From NCBI GenBank assembly GCA_036924085.1, contig JAVGWX010000009.1:65820936-65884935 (forward strand): DNA of 64,000 nucleotides. The letters run 5' to 3'. The notes beneath the pieces are model-generated. The model searched no databases and was not told the DNA's origin. It saw nothing but the letters and a program-made list of their open reading frames with translations. Origin of the DNA: Ariolimax columbianus (Eukaryota; Mollusca; Gastropoda; Stylommatophora; Arionidae). This document shows, one piece after another, positions 9,736 to 21,767 of this stretch. Positions within the stretch are counted from its first letter, which is position 1; each line of letters starts with the position of its first letter. The translations under genes and the position numbers were made by a program.

Positions 9736-12700
9736 AAAAACGTCTAACGAATATCCTGATGCCAACCCAGTCCCAATAAAGCTAAAGAAAAACGTCTAAC
9801 GAATATCCTGATGCCAACCCAGTCCCAATAAAGCTAAAGAAAAACGTCTAACGAATATCCTGATGCCAACCCAGTCCCAATAAAGCTAAAGAAAAACGTC
9901 TAACGAATATCCTCATGCCAACCCAGTCCCAATAAAGCTAAAGAAAAACGTCTAACGACTATCCTGATGCCAACCCAGTCCCAATAAAGCTAAAGAAAAA
10001 CGTCTAACGAATATCCTGATGCCAACCCAGTCCCAATAAAGCTAAAGAAAAACGTCTAACGAATATCCTGATGCCAACCCAGTCCCAATAAAGCTAAAGA
10101 AAAACGTCTAACGAATATCCTGATGCCAACCCAGTCCCAATAAAGCTAAAGAAAAACGTCTAACGAATATCCTGATGCCAACCCAGTCCCAATAAAGCTA
10201 AAGAAAAACGTCTAACGAATATCCTGATGCCAACTCAGTCCCAATAAAGCTAAAGAAAAACGTCTAACGAATATCCTGATGCCAACCCAGTCCCAATAAA
10301 GCTAAAGAAAAACGTCTAACGAATATCCTGATGCCAACCCAGTCCCAATAAAGCTAAAGAAAAACGTCTAACGAATATCCTGATGCCAACCCAGTCCCAA
10401 TAAAGCTAAAGAAAAACGTATAACGAATATCCTGATGCCAACCCAGTCCCAATAAAGCTAAAGAAAAACGTCTAACGAATATCCTGATGCCAACCCAGTC
10501 CCAATAAAGCTAAAGAAAAACGTCTAACGAATATCCTGATGCCAACCCAGTCCCAATAAAGCTAAAGAAAAACGTCTAACGAATATCCTGATGCCAACCC
10601 AGTCCCAATAAAGCTAAAGAAAAACGTCTAACGAATATCCTGATGCCAACCCAGTCCCAATAAAGCTAAAGAAAAACGTCTAACGAATATCCTGATGCCA
10701 ACCCAGTCTCAATAAAGCTAAAGAAAAACGTCTAACGAATATCCTGATGCCAACCCAGTCCCAATAAAGCTAAAGAAAAACGTCTAACGAATATCCTGAT
10801 GCCAACCCAGTCCCAATAAAGCTAAAGAAAAACGTCTAACGAATATCCTGATGCCAACCCAGTCCCAATAAAGCTAAAGAAAAACGTCTAACGAATATCC
10901 TGATGCCAACCCAGTCCCAATAAAGCTAAAGAAAAACGTCTAACGAATATCCTGATGCCAACCCAGTCCCAATAAAGCTAAAGAAAAACGTCTAACGAAT
11001 ATCCTGATGCCAACCCAGTCCCAATAAAGCTAAAGAAAAACGTCTAACGAATATCCTGATGCCAACCCAGTCCCAATAAAGCTAAAGAAAAACGTCTAAC
11101 GAATATCCTCATGCCAACCCAGTCCCAATAAAGCTAAAGAAAAACGTCTAACGAATATCCTGATGCCAACCCAGTCCCAATAAAGCTAAAGAAAAACGTC
11201 TAACGAATATCCTGATGCCAACCCAGTCCCAATAAAGCTAAAGAAAAACGTCTAACGAATATCCTGATGCCAACCCAGTCCCAATAAAGCTAAAGAAAAA
11301 CGTCTAACGAATATCCTCATGCCAACCCAGTCCCAATAAAGCTAAAGAAAAACGTCTAACGAATATCCTGATGCCAACCCAGTCCCAATAAAGCTAAAGA
11401 AAAACGTCTAACAACTATCCTGATGCCAATCCAGTCCCAATAAAGCTAAAGAAAAACGTCTAACGAATATCCTGATGCCAACCCAGTCCCAATAAAGCTA
11501 AAGAAAAACGTCTAACGAATATCCTGATGCCAACCCAGTCCCAATAAAGCTAAAGAAAAACGTCTAACGAATATCCTGATGCCAACCCAGTCCCAATAAA
11601 GCTAAAGAAAAACGTCTAACGAATATCCTGATGCCAACCCAGTCCCAATAAAGCTAAAGAAAAACGTCTAACGAATATCCTGATGCCAACCCAGTCCCAA
11701 TAAAGCTAAAGAAAAACGTCTAACGAATATCCTGATGCCAACTCAGTCCCAATAAAGCTAAAGAAAAACGTCTAACGAATATCCTGATGCCAACCCAGTC
11801 CCAATAAAGCTAAAGAAAAACGTCTAACGAATATCCTGATGCCAACCCAGTCCCAATAAAGCTAAAGAAAAACGTCTAACGAATATCCTGATGCCAACCC
11901 AGTCCCAATAAAGCTAAAGAAAAACGTCTAACGAATATCCTGATGCCAACCCAGTCCCAATAAAGCTAAAGAAAAACGTCTAACGAATATCCTGATGCCA
12001 ACCCAGTCCCAATAAAGCTAAAGAAAAACGTCTAACGAATATCCTGATGCCAACCCAGTCCCAATAAAGCTAAAGAAAAACGTCTAACGAATATCCTGAT
12101 GCCAACCCAGTCCCAATAAAGCTAAAGAAAAACGTCTAACGAATATCCTGATGCCAACCCAGTCCCAATAAAGCTAAAGAAAAACGTCTAACGAATATCC
12201 TGATGCCAACCCAGTCCCAATAAAGCTAAAGAAAAACGTCTAACGAATATCCTGATGCCAACCCAGTCCCAATAAAGCTAAAGAAAAACGTCTAACGAAT
12301 ATCCTGATGCCAACCCAGTCCCAATAAAGCTAAAGAAAAACGTCTAACGAATATCCTGATGCCAACCCAGTCCCAATAAAGCTAAAGAAAAACGTCTAAC
12401 GAATATCCTGATGCCAACCCAGTCCCAATAAAGCTAAAGAAAAACGTCTAACGAATATCCTGATGCCAACCCAGTCCCAATAAAGCCAAAGAAAAACGTC
12501 TAACGAATATCCTGATGCCAACCCAGTCCCAATAAAGCTAAAGAAAAACGTCTAACGAATATCCTGATGCCAACCCAGTCCCAATAAAGCTAAAGAAAAA
12601 CGTCTAACGAATATCCTGATGCCAACCCAGTCCCAATAAAGCTAAAGAAAAACGTCTAACGAATATCCTGATGCCAACCCAGTCCCAATAAAGCTAAAGA

Positions 12701-14987
12701 AAAACGTCTAACGAATATCCTGATGCCAACCCAGTCCCAATAAAGCTAAAGAAAAACGTCTAACGAATATCCTGATGCCAACCCAGTCCCAATAAAGCTA
12801 AAGAAAAACGTCTAACGAATATCCTGATGCCAACCCAGTCCCAATAAAGCTAAAGAAAAACGTCTAACGAATATCCTGATGCCAACCCAGTCCCAATAAA
12901 GCTAAAGAAAAACGTCTAACGAATATCCTGATGCCAACCCAGTCCCAATAAAGCTAAAGAAAAACGTCTAACGAATATCCTCATGCCAACCCAGTCCCAA
13001 TAAAGCTAAAGAAAAACGTCTAACGACTATCCTGATGCCAACCCAGTCCCAATAAAGCTAAAGAAAAACGTCTAACGAATATCCTGATGCCAACCCAGTC
13101 CCAATAAAGCTAAAGAAAAACGTCTAACGAATATCCTGATGCCAACCCAGTCCCAATAAAGCTAAAGAAAAACGTCTAACGAATATCCTGATGCCAACCC
13201 AGTCCCAATAAAGCTAAAGAAAAACGTCTAACGAATATCCTGATGCCAACCCAGTCCCAATAAAGCTAAAGAAAAACGTCTAACGAATATCCTGATGCCA
13301 ACCCAGTCCCAATAAAGCTAAAGAAAAACGTCTAACGAATATCCTGATGCCAACCCAGTCCCAATAAAGCTAAAGAAAAACGTCTAACGAATATCCTGAT
13401 GCCAACCCAGTCCCAATAAAGCTAAAGAAAAACGTCTAACAACTATCCTGATGCCAATCCAGTCCCAATAAAGCTAAAGAAAAACGTCTAACGAATATCC
13501 TGATGCCAACCCAGTCCCAATAAAGCTAAAGAAAAACGTCTAACGAATATCCTGATGCCAACCCAGTCCCAATAAAGCTAAAGAAAAACGTCTAACGAAT
13601 ATCCTGATGCCAACCCAGTCCCAATAAAGCTAAAGAAAAACGTCTAACGAATATCCTGATGCCAACCCAGTCCCAATAAAGCTAAAGAAAAACGTCTAAC
13701 GAATATCCTGATGCCAACCCAGTCCCAATAAAGCTAAAGAAAAACGTCTAACGAATATCCTGATGCCAACTCAGTCCCAATAAAGCTAAAGAAAAACGTC
13801 TAACGAATATCCTGATGCCAACCCAGTCCCAATAAAGCTAAAGAAAAACGTCTAACGAATATCCTGATGCCAACCCAGTCCCAATAAAGCTAAAGAAAAA
13901 CGTCTAACGAATATCCTGATGCCAACCCAGTCCCAATAAAGCTAAAGAAAAACGTCTAACGAATATCCTGATGCCAACCCAGTCCCAATAAAGCTAAAGA
14001 AAAACGTCTAACGAATATCCTGATGCCAACCCAGTCCCAATAAAGCTAAAGAAAAACGTCTAACGAATATCCTGATGCCAACCCAGTCCCAATAAAGCTA
14101 AAGAAAAACGTCTAACGAATATCCTGATGCCAACCCAGTCCCAATAAAGCTAAAGAAAAACGTCTAACGAATATCCTGATGCCAACCCAGTCCCAATAAA
14201 GCTAAAGAAAAACGTCTAACGAATATCCTGATGCCAACCCAGTCCCAATAAAGCTAAAGAAAAACGTCTAACGAATATCCTGATGCCAACCCAGTCCCAA
14301 TAAAGCTAAAGAAAAACGTCTAACGAATATCCTGATGCCAACCCAGTCCCAATAAAGCTAAAGAAAAACGTCTAACGAATATCCTGATGCCAACCCAGTC
14401 CCAATAAAGCTAAAGAAAAACGTCTAACGAATATCCTGATGCCAACCCAGTCCCAATAAAGCCAAAGAAAAACGTCTAACGAATATCCTGATGCCAACCC
14501 AGTCCCAATAAAGCTAAAGAAAAACGTCTAACGAATATCCTGATGCCAACCCAGTCCCAATAAAGCTAAAGAAAAACGTCTAACGAATATCCTGATGCCA
14601 ACCCAGTCCCAATAAAGCTAAAGAAAAACGTCTAACGAATATCCTGATGCCAACCCAGTCCCAATAAAGCTAAAGAAAAACGTCTAACGAATATCCTGAT
14701 GCCAACCCAGTCCCAATAAAGCTAAAGAAAAACGTCTAACGAATATCCTGATGCCAACCCAGTCCCAATAAAGCTAAAGAAAAACGTCTAACGAATATCC
14801 TGATGCCAACCCAGTCCCAATAAAGCTAAAGAAAAACGTCTAACGAATATCCTGATGCCAACCCAGTCCCAATAAAGCTAAAGAAAAACGTCTAACGAAT
14901 ATCCTGATGCCAACCCAGTCCCAATAAAGCTAAAGAAAAACGTCTAACGAATATCCTGATGCCAACCCAGTCCCAATAAAGCTAAAG
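9736..14987. repeat. 52-bp satellite, 101 units
   Basis: Head-to-tail 52-bp units running from AAAAACGTCTAACGAATATC to CCCAATAAAGCTAAAG. The span is 5,252 bp, exactly 101 x 52, with no net indel. Most units are identical. Rare variants include CCTCATGCC (9,911; about 11,108; 11,315; 12,979), ACAACTATCC (11,411; 13,439), ACTCAG (10,233; 11,741; 13,769) and GCCAAAG (12,485; 14,461). Variant pairs 2,028 bp (39 units) apart show a higher-order duplication. Each unit carries one AATAAA on the + strand. Confidence 0.98.
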
Positions 14988-15194
14988 ATTATTGAATTGT
15001 TTCGGTGTTTCTATGGCGCGTTTCCTTCATGTTTGTAGGCTGTGTTGAAGAAAAAGTGTTATGAGTTGGAGAGTTTTATATCTTGGATATTCTTGTTTTT
15101 GTAAGTATGTATTTAGTTCAGAGCTATTGAAACGGCAATAACCAACAACGAGCGACGAATATGAAATAAGATATTCTATATTCTTAGTTCTTAG
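14988..15194. other. No feature seen
   Basis: Unique sequence flanking the satellite. Confidence 0.3.
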
Positions 15195-15310
15195 TTGACC
15201 TGTACTTCTACAGGATCCCTGAGCAAATCCCAGCTCTGGTATGACCTGGATATAGCCAGGAGGAAGATTTCCTGCTTAGTGGGCTAGGCTCGAGCAGCGT
15301 ATTAATCCAC
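15195..15310 (-). mobile_element. Dispersed repeat, copy 1
   Basis: The reverse complement matches 55,795-55,930: GCTCGAGCCTAGCCC, TAAGCAGGAAATCTTCCTCC and a TCATACCAGAGC-like block are shared. No coding capacity. Probably a SINE or LINE tail. Confidence 0.55.
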
Positions 15311-15779
15311 GTATTACATATATATTGTATATATGTTCTAAAATAGTATACCTATGTGGTTTGTGCACTTGTTTTTTGTCTCTTCAAATTCCAGTACCTT
15401 ATTATATGGATTCAATGAAACTGAACGTACTTCTACTACCAAATATTTATGTTAAAATCGCAAACAAGTTATCAACCTACCACCACACATGTCCCTGTGC
15501 GATGCTGAAAACATATTCCGTCCAGCCATACAATACACAAGTTAAACACACATGTAGTGGTCAGCGGCTGCTGGAACTTTGTAATGGTGTAGGGGCAATA
15601 ATCAGAAAACGAAGTCGTGGCTACCACTTAACATTACATCCCTTTATGAGCGGATCGAAACGTTTGAATAGAACATGGACTCAAACCTGAGCAATAGTAG
15701 TCATTATCATTGACTGAAAGGATCTCACACTATCCTAAGGACCACATAAAGTCAAGTTTATCATATATATATATATTGT
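15311..15779. other. No gene recognised
   Basis: A 121-codon ORF at 15,325-15,690 has an acceptor-like TTCAAATTCCAG at about 15,384-15,395, but the protein does not resemble MON2 or any family I know. Confidence 0.25.
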
Positions 15780-16122
15780 TGTTTGCAAATGCCCACAATG
15801 AGTAGGTTTACTCTTTTGGACGCCCCGAAAATGACAATAAGTGGCAGGCTGCAGTCTCTTTCCTCACATCCCGAGCGTGCTTATGAAGGTGGACCATGGT
15901 CCTTCAGGCGGTGGTGCAATGCTTGGCTTCAACACCGGGTCGCTCACTATTACGTGGATCACATCGATCCCTCATCTTGTTAACCAGGCCGCCATGAAAA
16001 CAGTCCGTTTCCAGGGAGGACTGCTTGGAAGTCAAGGTGAGGGTCTCGGCCAGTATATTTTGTCTGACCCTAACTAACATGTCTGATCAGTATATTTTGC
16101 CTGACCAGACGTTAGTCTTCCT

Positions 16123-16125
<3 letters not shown>
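15780..16125 (+). mobile_element. 350-bp dispersed element, copy A
   Basis: Aligns end to end with 49,108-49,460 (same strand) and in part with 58,270-58,490 (opposite strand). Shared blocks include GTCCGTTTCCAGGGAGG, CAGTATATTTTG and ACCAGACGTTAGTCTTCCTCC. Copies A and B both retain a 78-codon ORF of the same length (15,841-16,077 and 49,173-49,409). Confidence 0.7.

Positions 16126-16212
<87 letters not shown>
16126..16212. repeat. (AT)n microsatellite
   Basis: About 42 AT dinucleotides, at the 3' end of the RTE-like insertion. Confidence 0.98.
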
Positions 16213-16214
<2 letters not shown>

Positions 16215-16712
16215 ATAGCTGTCCATCGTTGTCGATGAGGACCGCCGACATCATCCTTGTCACAGATTTCCCTGTTGGGCATGGGTGCGCATGTGGCTGA
16301 ACAGGCCAATGCGGGCGCGAAAACATCTGCTACATATCGGGCGCACGAGGATTGTAGAAGGGGATTGTGTTCCCGCTGTTCGGGATTTCCGGTTCTCACG
16401 TCTGCTCTGGGCTTTCACAACACGGTCGTCTTCACCGGCAGCTACACCCGATTTGACTGCGCTTCTCCAGTCAGATCTGTTTTGCGCAAGATATTCCCAG
16501 GTGTCGATGTCTATCTGGCAACTTTTTAGTGAGTCCTTCAGACCGTCTTTAAAACGTTTCTTTGGGCGCCCTCTCTCTCTCAGCTCGCCGAAGAGAAGCT
16601 TCTTTGGGAGCCGCTCGTCTGACATACGGACGAGGTGTCCGGCCCATCCTAGTCGTGCTTTTTCTAGCAGTCATGGATGCTGGGCATGTTAGCCGTCGAG
16701 AGAACCTCGATG
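16213..16712 (-). mobile_element. 5'-truncated RTE-like LINE inserted in (AT)n
   Basis: On the minus strand the frame reads LLEKARLGWAGHLVRMSDER, then LPKKLLFGEL, PKKRFKDGLKDSLKSC, DTWEYLAQNRSDWR and, at the end, CSRCFRARIGLFSHMRTH (C-x2-C...H-x3-H). This is the C-terminal end of RTE/BovB-type reverse transcriptases, including the terminal zinc-finger-like motif. A stop and frameshift occur just upstream. AT repeats lie on both sides (16,126-16,212 and 16,713-16,737), so the element probably inserted into a single AT tract that now serves as its target duplication. Confidence 0.85.
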
Positions 16713-16737
16713 TCATATATATATATATATATATATG
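16713..16737. repeat. (AT)n microsatellite, 5' flank of the RTE insertion
   Basis: Short AT tract, the counterpart of 16,126-16,212 across the LINE insertion. Confidence 0.9.
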
Positions 16738-16989
16738 TCGTAAAAGGGGACTAAAGAGAGTTTTGTACATGGGATTAGCGACCTCAACGTTTCAGAACAA
16801 ATTTCTAGAGAACCCATCATTGCAAAACCACACAAAGTACTTTCATACAGTCTGTCTAAAGGGGGCTAGCTGTATTGATGGCCCTTTACTCCGACAGGAG
16901 CAATAAAAGAATAAGAAGACGATAGATGATGTGTTGTTTATTCTGCGGACTTTATAATTGTATGTTGTCTTTCTTTATCTTCCCACTAG

Positions 16990-17100
16990 ATATGTCAGCA
17001 CTCCCACGCCGAGATGAGGTCGTGGGGAGCAGAGGCGGTGACCTCGCTTGTCAAGGCTGCCCTTGCCTATAAATTTGATGCGCCTCTGCACGAGAACCTA
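16990..17100 (+). CDS. MON2: MON2 exon A (first found in the window)
   Basis: MON2 is a large HEAT-repeat-like scaffold related to the BIG/GBF Arf-GEFs but lacking the Sec7 catalytic domain. It acts in trafficking between trans-Golgi and endosomes. This exon of 37 codons (phase 0 at both ends) encodes ICQHSHAEMRSWGAEAVTSL and ends APLHENL, matching the HAEMREWGAEALTSL block I recall for animal MON2. The acceptor is CTTTATCTTCCCACTAG and the donor GTGAGT. Spliced in order with the seven exons below, the frame stays open for 606 codons, which is strong evidence that the exon set is right. Exons for the N-terminal part were not found upstream in the window. Confidence 0.92.
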
Positions 17101-17104
17101 GTGA

Positions 17105-17490
17105 GTCTCAGAACACATCATGTCTACCTGTTTTGTCATTGTTACTAGTATTGCTATAATTGTTATTGTAATTATTTGTGTTATTGTTGTTATTATTACT
17201 AAATTGTTAATGTAGCTAGTATTGTTACTAATTTGCAACTAAATTGTTATTGAAACTGTGTATGTTATTGTAACTAGTGTTGCTAGAATTATTATTGTAA
17301 TTATTTGTGTTATTGTTGTTATTATTACTAAATTGTTAATGTAGCTAGTATTGTAACTAATTTATAACTAAATTGTTAATGTAACTATTTGTATTATTGT
17401 AACTATTGTTGCTGTAATTGTTGTTGTAAATATTTGTGTTATTGTAGTTGTTATTGCTATATTGTTAATGTAGCTAGTATTGTTACTAAT
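17105..17490. repeat. TTATTG-rich degenerate repeat in MON2 intron
   Basis: Two to three copies of a unit of about 125 bp (GTTATTGTAATTATTTGTG, then TAATGTAGCTAGTATTG), itself built from TTATTG. Starts about 40 bp after the exon A donor. Confidence 0.75.
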
Positions 17491-17725
17491 GATCTCACAC
17501 ACCGATTATTGCCAATGTGTAACAGGTAGCCAGGATCATGAACACATTCTACAGGAATTTCCACTCTTTATGGAAATGAGGTACTACCAGATCTGGCCAG
17601 AGGGTGCAGACCTGTGACAAAAGCTGTGCGATAGGCCGCTCCGACCTAGTGAAAACTATAGACTTCAGCATAACAACTGGCCTGTGGATACAGCATGACC
17701 AAAGATCCCGAACGCAAAAGGGAAA
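17488..17725 (+). mobile_element. LINE C-terminal fragment
   Basis: Across two frames the + strand reads DYCQCVTGSQDHEHILQEFP, then YYQIWPEGADL, PSENY and TGLWI. This is the C-x-C...H-x4 terminal zinc-binding region and the final helix seen in I/jockey-group LINE proteins. No RT or RNase H remains. Confidence 0.7.
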
Positions 17726-18085
17726 AAACGTATTTAACCTGTCGATAATAATGGATGTGAAGCGAAGATGCAGTAGTGAATGTAATACACAGCTGGCTGC
17801 TTGTACCAGGATCAGTGGTCCATGACTGACCAAGACCCTATTTTTGTCTCCAAATGGCGGCCATGAAGATAGACTGCAACCATGCAGCCTGGCAAAGCGG
17901 TTAGGAATCGAAGAGGCAAAGCAAACCCGGTTTCAAAAATGACGTCTTGAAATCAGATCTATCGGTCCGAAATGTGTAGGTATCACAGCCTCGCTGTAAG
18001 CTGCGATATAACGTCACAAACATCCTTTACAGGATGAGCGCAGAAGGATAAAAAGAAGAAGAAGAAGAAAGAAAAGGGAAAAAAA
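17726..18085 (+). mobile_element. LINE 3' tail ending in (GAA)n
   Basis: Directly follows the LINE C-terminal ORF above. Shares ATGACCAAGACCCTATT-like and GCAAACCCGGT blocks, and a GCTGTAAGCTGCGATA block, with 5,865-6,165, 50,480-50,830 and 60,165-60,545. Ends AAAAGAAGAAGAAGAAGAAA. Confidence 0.65.
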
Positions 18086-18155
18086 GAAGAAGTCTAAGAA
18101 TCTCCGACTTCAGCACCTACTGTTGGACTCCTCTAACCTTTCATTCATTCAACAG

Positions 18156-18331
18156 AGACTTCAGTCATCCATCCTATCCCCTCTCCAAGAGCTGTCCACC
18201 ATCTCCTACAACGACATCAGACAGAAGCAGCTGGAAAGTGTCTCCCATATCCTACAGAATAACGGGAATAATCTTCTCCATGGGTGGCCCACCGTGCTGG
18301 GAGTCATCGGAGCAGTCACCAAAGAGCATGG
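18156..18331 (+). CDS. MON2: MON2 exon B
   Basis: 176 bp, entering in phase 0 and leaving after two bases of a Gly codon. Encodes RLQSSILSPLQELSTISYND, then QKQLESVSHILQNNG and GWPTVLGVIGAVTKEHG, aligning with the RLQ...LNPLKEMS...GWPLVLGVMGAI stretch I recall for vertebrate MON2. Acceptor TTCATTCATTCAACAG, donor GTATGT. The open frame extends upstream and downstream by chance. The acceptor is chosen because it joins exon A in frame and restores the family sequence. Confidence 0.92.
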
Positions 18332-18494
18332 GTATGTTGGGCTACTCAAACCATTTCATTTATCTTTTTGCTTCCTCTGTAGTACATGTTTTCAATAACT
18401 GCTCGTCTAGTCCCCATGTCATTTGTCATATTCCATCTTCTCATCCGTCTTCATGGTGGAAGCAAGGCATTTATCGGCCTTTTGTGGATGAACT

Positions 18495-20085
18495 GTTAGT
18501 ATCTGTCTGAAGGACATGTTACTGTCCATCTGAATGACATGTTTCTGTGTGTCTAAATGGCTTGTTCTTAGCTGTCCAAATGGCATGTTACTATGTGTCT
18601 AAATGGCATGTTTCTTGGTGTCTAATTGGCATGTTACAATGTGTTTAAATGACATGTTACTAGATGTCTGAATGACATGTTACTAGATGTCTAAATGGCA
18701 TGTTACTAGATGTCTGAATAGCATGTTACTATGGGTCTAAATGGCATGTTACTAGATGTCTGAATGGCATGTTACTATATGTCTGAATGGCATGTTATTA
18801 GATGTCTGAATGGCATGTTACTATGTGTCTAAAGGGCATGTTACTAGATGTCTGAATGGCATGTTACTATATGTCTGAATGGCATGTTATTAGATGTCTG
18901 AATGGTATGTAACTATGTGTCTAAAGGGCATGTTACTATGTGTCTAAATGGTATGTTATTAGACATCTGAATGGCATGTTACTATGTGTCTAAATGGCAT
19001 GTTACTAGATGTCTAAATGACATTTTTCTTGGTGTCTAATTGGCATGTTACGAGGTGTCTAAATGGCATGTTATTAGGTGTCTAAATGGTAGGTTACTAG
19101 GTGTCTAAATGGCATGTAACTAGATGTCTGAATGGCATATTACTAGATGTCTAAATGGCATGTTACTATGTGTCTAAATGGCATGTTACTAAATGTCTGA
19201 ATGGCATGTTACTAGATGTCTAAATGGCATGTTACTAGATGTCTAAATGGCATGTTACTATGTGTTTCTGAATGACATGTTACTAGGTGTCTCAAGGGCA
19301 TGTTACTAGATGTCTGAATGACATGTTACTAGATGTCTAATTGGCATGTTACGAGGTGTCTGAATGGCATGTTATTAGGTGTCTAAATGGTATGTTACTA
19401 GGTGTCTAAATGGCATGTTACTAGGTGTCTAAATGGCATTTTCCTTTGTGTAAAATTACATGTAACTAGATGTCTAAATGGCATAATTCTTGGTGTCTAA
19501 TTGACATATAACGAGGTCTCTAAATTACATGTTACTAGGTGTCTAAATGGCATGTTACTAGGTGTCAAAAGACATCTTAGTAGGTGTCTAAAGGACATGT
19601 TACAAGATGTTTGAATGGCATGTTAGTAGATGTCTAAATGCCATGTTGCAAGTTGTCTGAATGACATGCTACTAGATGTATAAATGATATGTTACAAGTT
19701 GTCTGAATGACATGTTGCAAGTTGTCTTAATGACATATTACAAGTTGTCTGAATGACATATTACAAGTTGTCTGAATGACATGTTGCAAGTTGTCTTAAT
19801 GACATGTTACAAGTTGTCTTAATGACATGTTACAAGTTGTCTGAATGACATGTTGCAAGTTGTCTAAACGGCATGTTGCAAGTTGTCTGAATGGCATGTT
19901 GCCAGCTGTCTTAATAACATGTTGCAAGTTATCTGAATGGCATGCTACTAGATGTATAAATGACATGTTACTAGGTGCCTGAACGACATATTACTGTTGA
20001 ATGAACAACGTGTCATTACGTGTACAAATGACATATCACTGAATTTCTGAATGACATGTCTCTAAGTATCTGACATACCTTTCCA
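18495..20085. repeat. 22-23-bp minisatellite in MON2 intron
   Basis: About 70 imperfect copies of TGTCTAAATGGCATGTTACTAG-type units filling nearly the whole intron between exons B and C. The last units run to within about 10 bp of the exon C acceptor. A 3' subfamily has CAAGTTGTCTGAATGACATG. Confidence 0.92.
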
Positions 20086-20090
20086 CACAG

Positions 20091-20253
20091 CGAGAAGCTT
20101 GTCCAGCAAGCCTTCCAGTGCCTCCAGCTAGTGGTCACTGATTTCCTGCCCATCATCCGACCTGCCTACCTTCAGGTGGTCGTCAAGGTGGCGGCAAAGT
20201 TTGGTCTGCAGCAGCAGGAACTCAACGTCAGCCTGACGGCCATTGGTTTGCTG
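20091..20253 (+). CDS. MON2: MON2 exon C
   Basis: 163 bp. The first base completes the Gly codon from exon B; the exon then encodes [20 protein letters not shown] and [16 protein letters not shown]. The [13 protein letters not shown] block is one of the most conserved parts of MON2 known to me. Acceptor ACCTTTCCACACAG, donor GTAGGT. The acceptor lies only a few bases downstream of the minisatellite. Confidence 0.94.
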
Positions 20254-20599
20254 GTAGGTCAAGAATCGTGTTTCTGCGCTAATAAAACAGTTTCTGCTTC
20301 TAAGAATCTACGTCACTGCATTCCCGGTACACCTATAAGTGCTCAGACTCTATCAGCAAATGGTGCAGAGTCTGGATGCTGATGGTCCCTGTAGCTTGCT
20401 GGTTGTACACTCTCCTGCTGCGTCATCTCATGCGCCCTACTCCGCTCGAAACTCGTTTGATGTCGAAACTTTACAGTCTGCGGATTGCTGATTTATCTTT
20501 TTCTGTGTTCACATCCAACAGGCAGTCGTTAAGTGATTTCAAAATGACCATTACTAACGATGATTCGTATCACCCTCATCGGGTTGAGAGCCGCCCATG
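20254..20599. other. MON2 intron, nothing recognised
   Basis: Two chance ORFs continue from exon C into the intron. No homologous domain is seen. Confidence 0.3.
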
Positions 20600-20950
20600 T
20601 TGGTACCCAACTTAACGTTATTATACTGGTTTAGAAGGCTCTGCAGTCTGTATACAACCTCTTTTTGTTATTACTCCACTTGATCTAAAAATAACTATGC
20701 GCATTCAATATATTCTTAAATGCATTAATTGAATCTGCCTTCACGTTTTTCTGTGGCAATACATTTCAACCATTCACCCCTCTCTTACTAAAAGAAATAT
20801 TTTCTAATATCTAATTTCTACATTTCTTTAATTAGTTTGTAGCTATGCTCTCTTGTTCTTGTAGGCGGCTGTAGTTTGTAAAAAAAAAACCTGTTATAGT
20901 CAAATTTATCTTTTTATCCTAAAAACATGTCCTCTCAATTGTGCTCCTTA
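20600..20950 (-). mobile_element. CR1-like LINE 3' end
   Basis: The minus strand shows a degenerate stretch like GEWLKCIATEKREADS and INAFKNILNAH, the C-terminal end of CR1-like reverse transcriptases. The following 3' UTR block (CAGAGCCTTCTAAACCAGTA) recurs at 40,290-40,350 and 62,715-62,800. Confidence 0.65.
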
Positions 20951-21261
20951 CAGAAGATACGACCACCACTGTCGATAGCGGGAACACTTTGTTTGCTCTT
21001 GCAGTGGGGGTGTGTTTTTGCTGTAGCAAGTAGTATTACATGATGATGTTGCTAACCCAATGCGTATCCTTTGTCTGTCGTATTTGCATGAAGTTCAGTG
21101 AATTACATTATTTCTGTATACCAGTCGGATCCCAGGTATCCACAGTTTTTGGATTAATAAAACAGACCAGTAGTTAGCTAGTATTGATGGGTTGTTGTGT
21201 TATTGTTCAATATGAACACACGAAAAAGTGTTTCTGTTATTACCCACACGTTTTTGTTAAT
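20951..21261. other. MON2 intron, nothing recognised
   Basis: No repeat or ORF seen. Confidence 0.3.
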
Positions 21262-21263
21262 TA

Positions 21264-21767
21264 CGAAGCGTGTTCAAATTAAAACGGACCAAACTGCAAC
21301 AAGTGAACGAACATACGTACGGTGCGCATGATGACGTCACTTTTGGTGTAAACAACATATACCAACCGTCAAGTTTTCAAAATGTCACTATCCTCCAACT
21401 CATTGTTGCCTCAGCATGACCGTTGAAAACATGGCGGGTGACATTCATTGTAGCATGCAGGCAGTGTATGGTGACAAAAGTTTTGTAACCATACACTGCC
21501 TGCATTCTGTAATTAGTGTCAACTTGTCGACATCCTTCAGCTGTTAGAAGCCAAATCACCGCTCGCTGATCAAATCTGTACGGATTCCGTATCACACCCG
21601 CCATGTTTTCAACTGTCATGCCGAGGAAACTATGAGTCGGAGGATAGTGACATTTTAAAAACTTGACGGTTGGTATATGTTGTTTACACCAAAAGTGACG
21701 TCATCATGCGCATCGTACGTATGTTCACTTGTTGCAGTTTGGTCCGGTTTCATTTGAACACACCGCG
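21264..21767 (-). mobile_element. Foldback mariner-type MITE with transposase HTH fragment
   Basis: A 504-bp near-palindrome flanked by TA on both sides (21,262-63 and 21,768-69). The arms (about 21,264-21,442 and 21,589-21,767) are inverted copies sharing TTGCAGTTTGGTCCG, ATGATGACGTCACTTTTGG and AACATGGCGGGTG. On the minus strand, the central part encodes RFDQRAVIWLLTAEGCRQVD then YRMQAVYGYKTF, the N-terminal helix-turn-helix region of mariner/SETMAR-type transposases. The rest of the transposase is deleted. A second small hairpin sits at the centre (21,457-21,505). It lies in the MON2 intron between exons C and D. Confidence 0.85.

Noticed and set aside
9736..14987. CRISPR array
   Set aside because: Direct tandem units without unique spacers, in animal DNA. 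The same applies to the other regular arrays.
15325..15690. 121-codon ORF with an acceptor-like CAAATTCCAG as an upstream MON2 exon
   Set aside because: No similarity to MON2 or other known families, and no suitable donor joining exon A in frame was evident.
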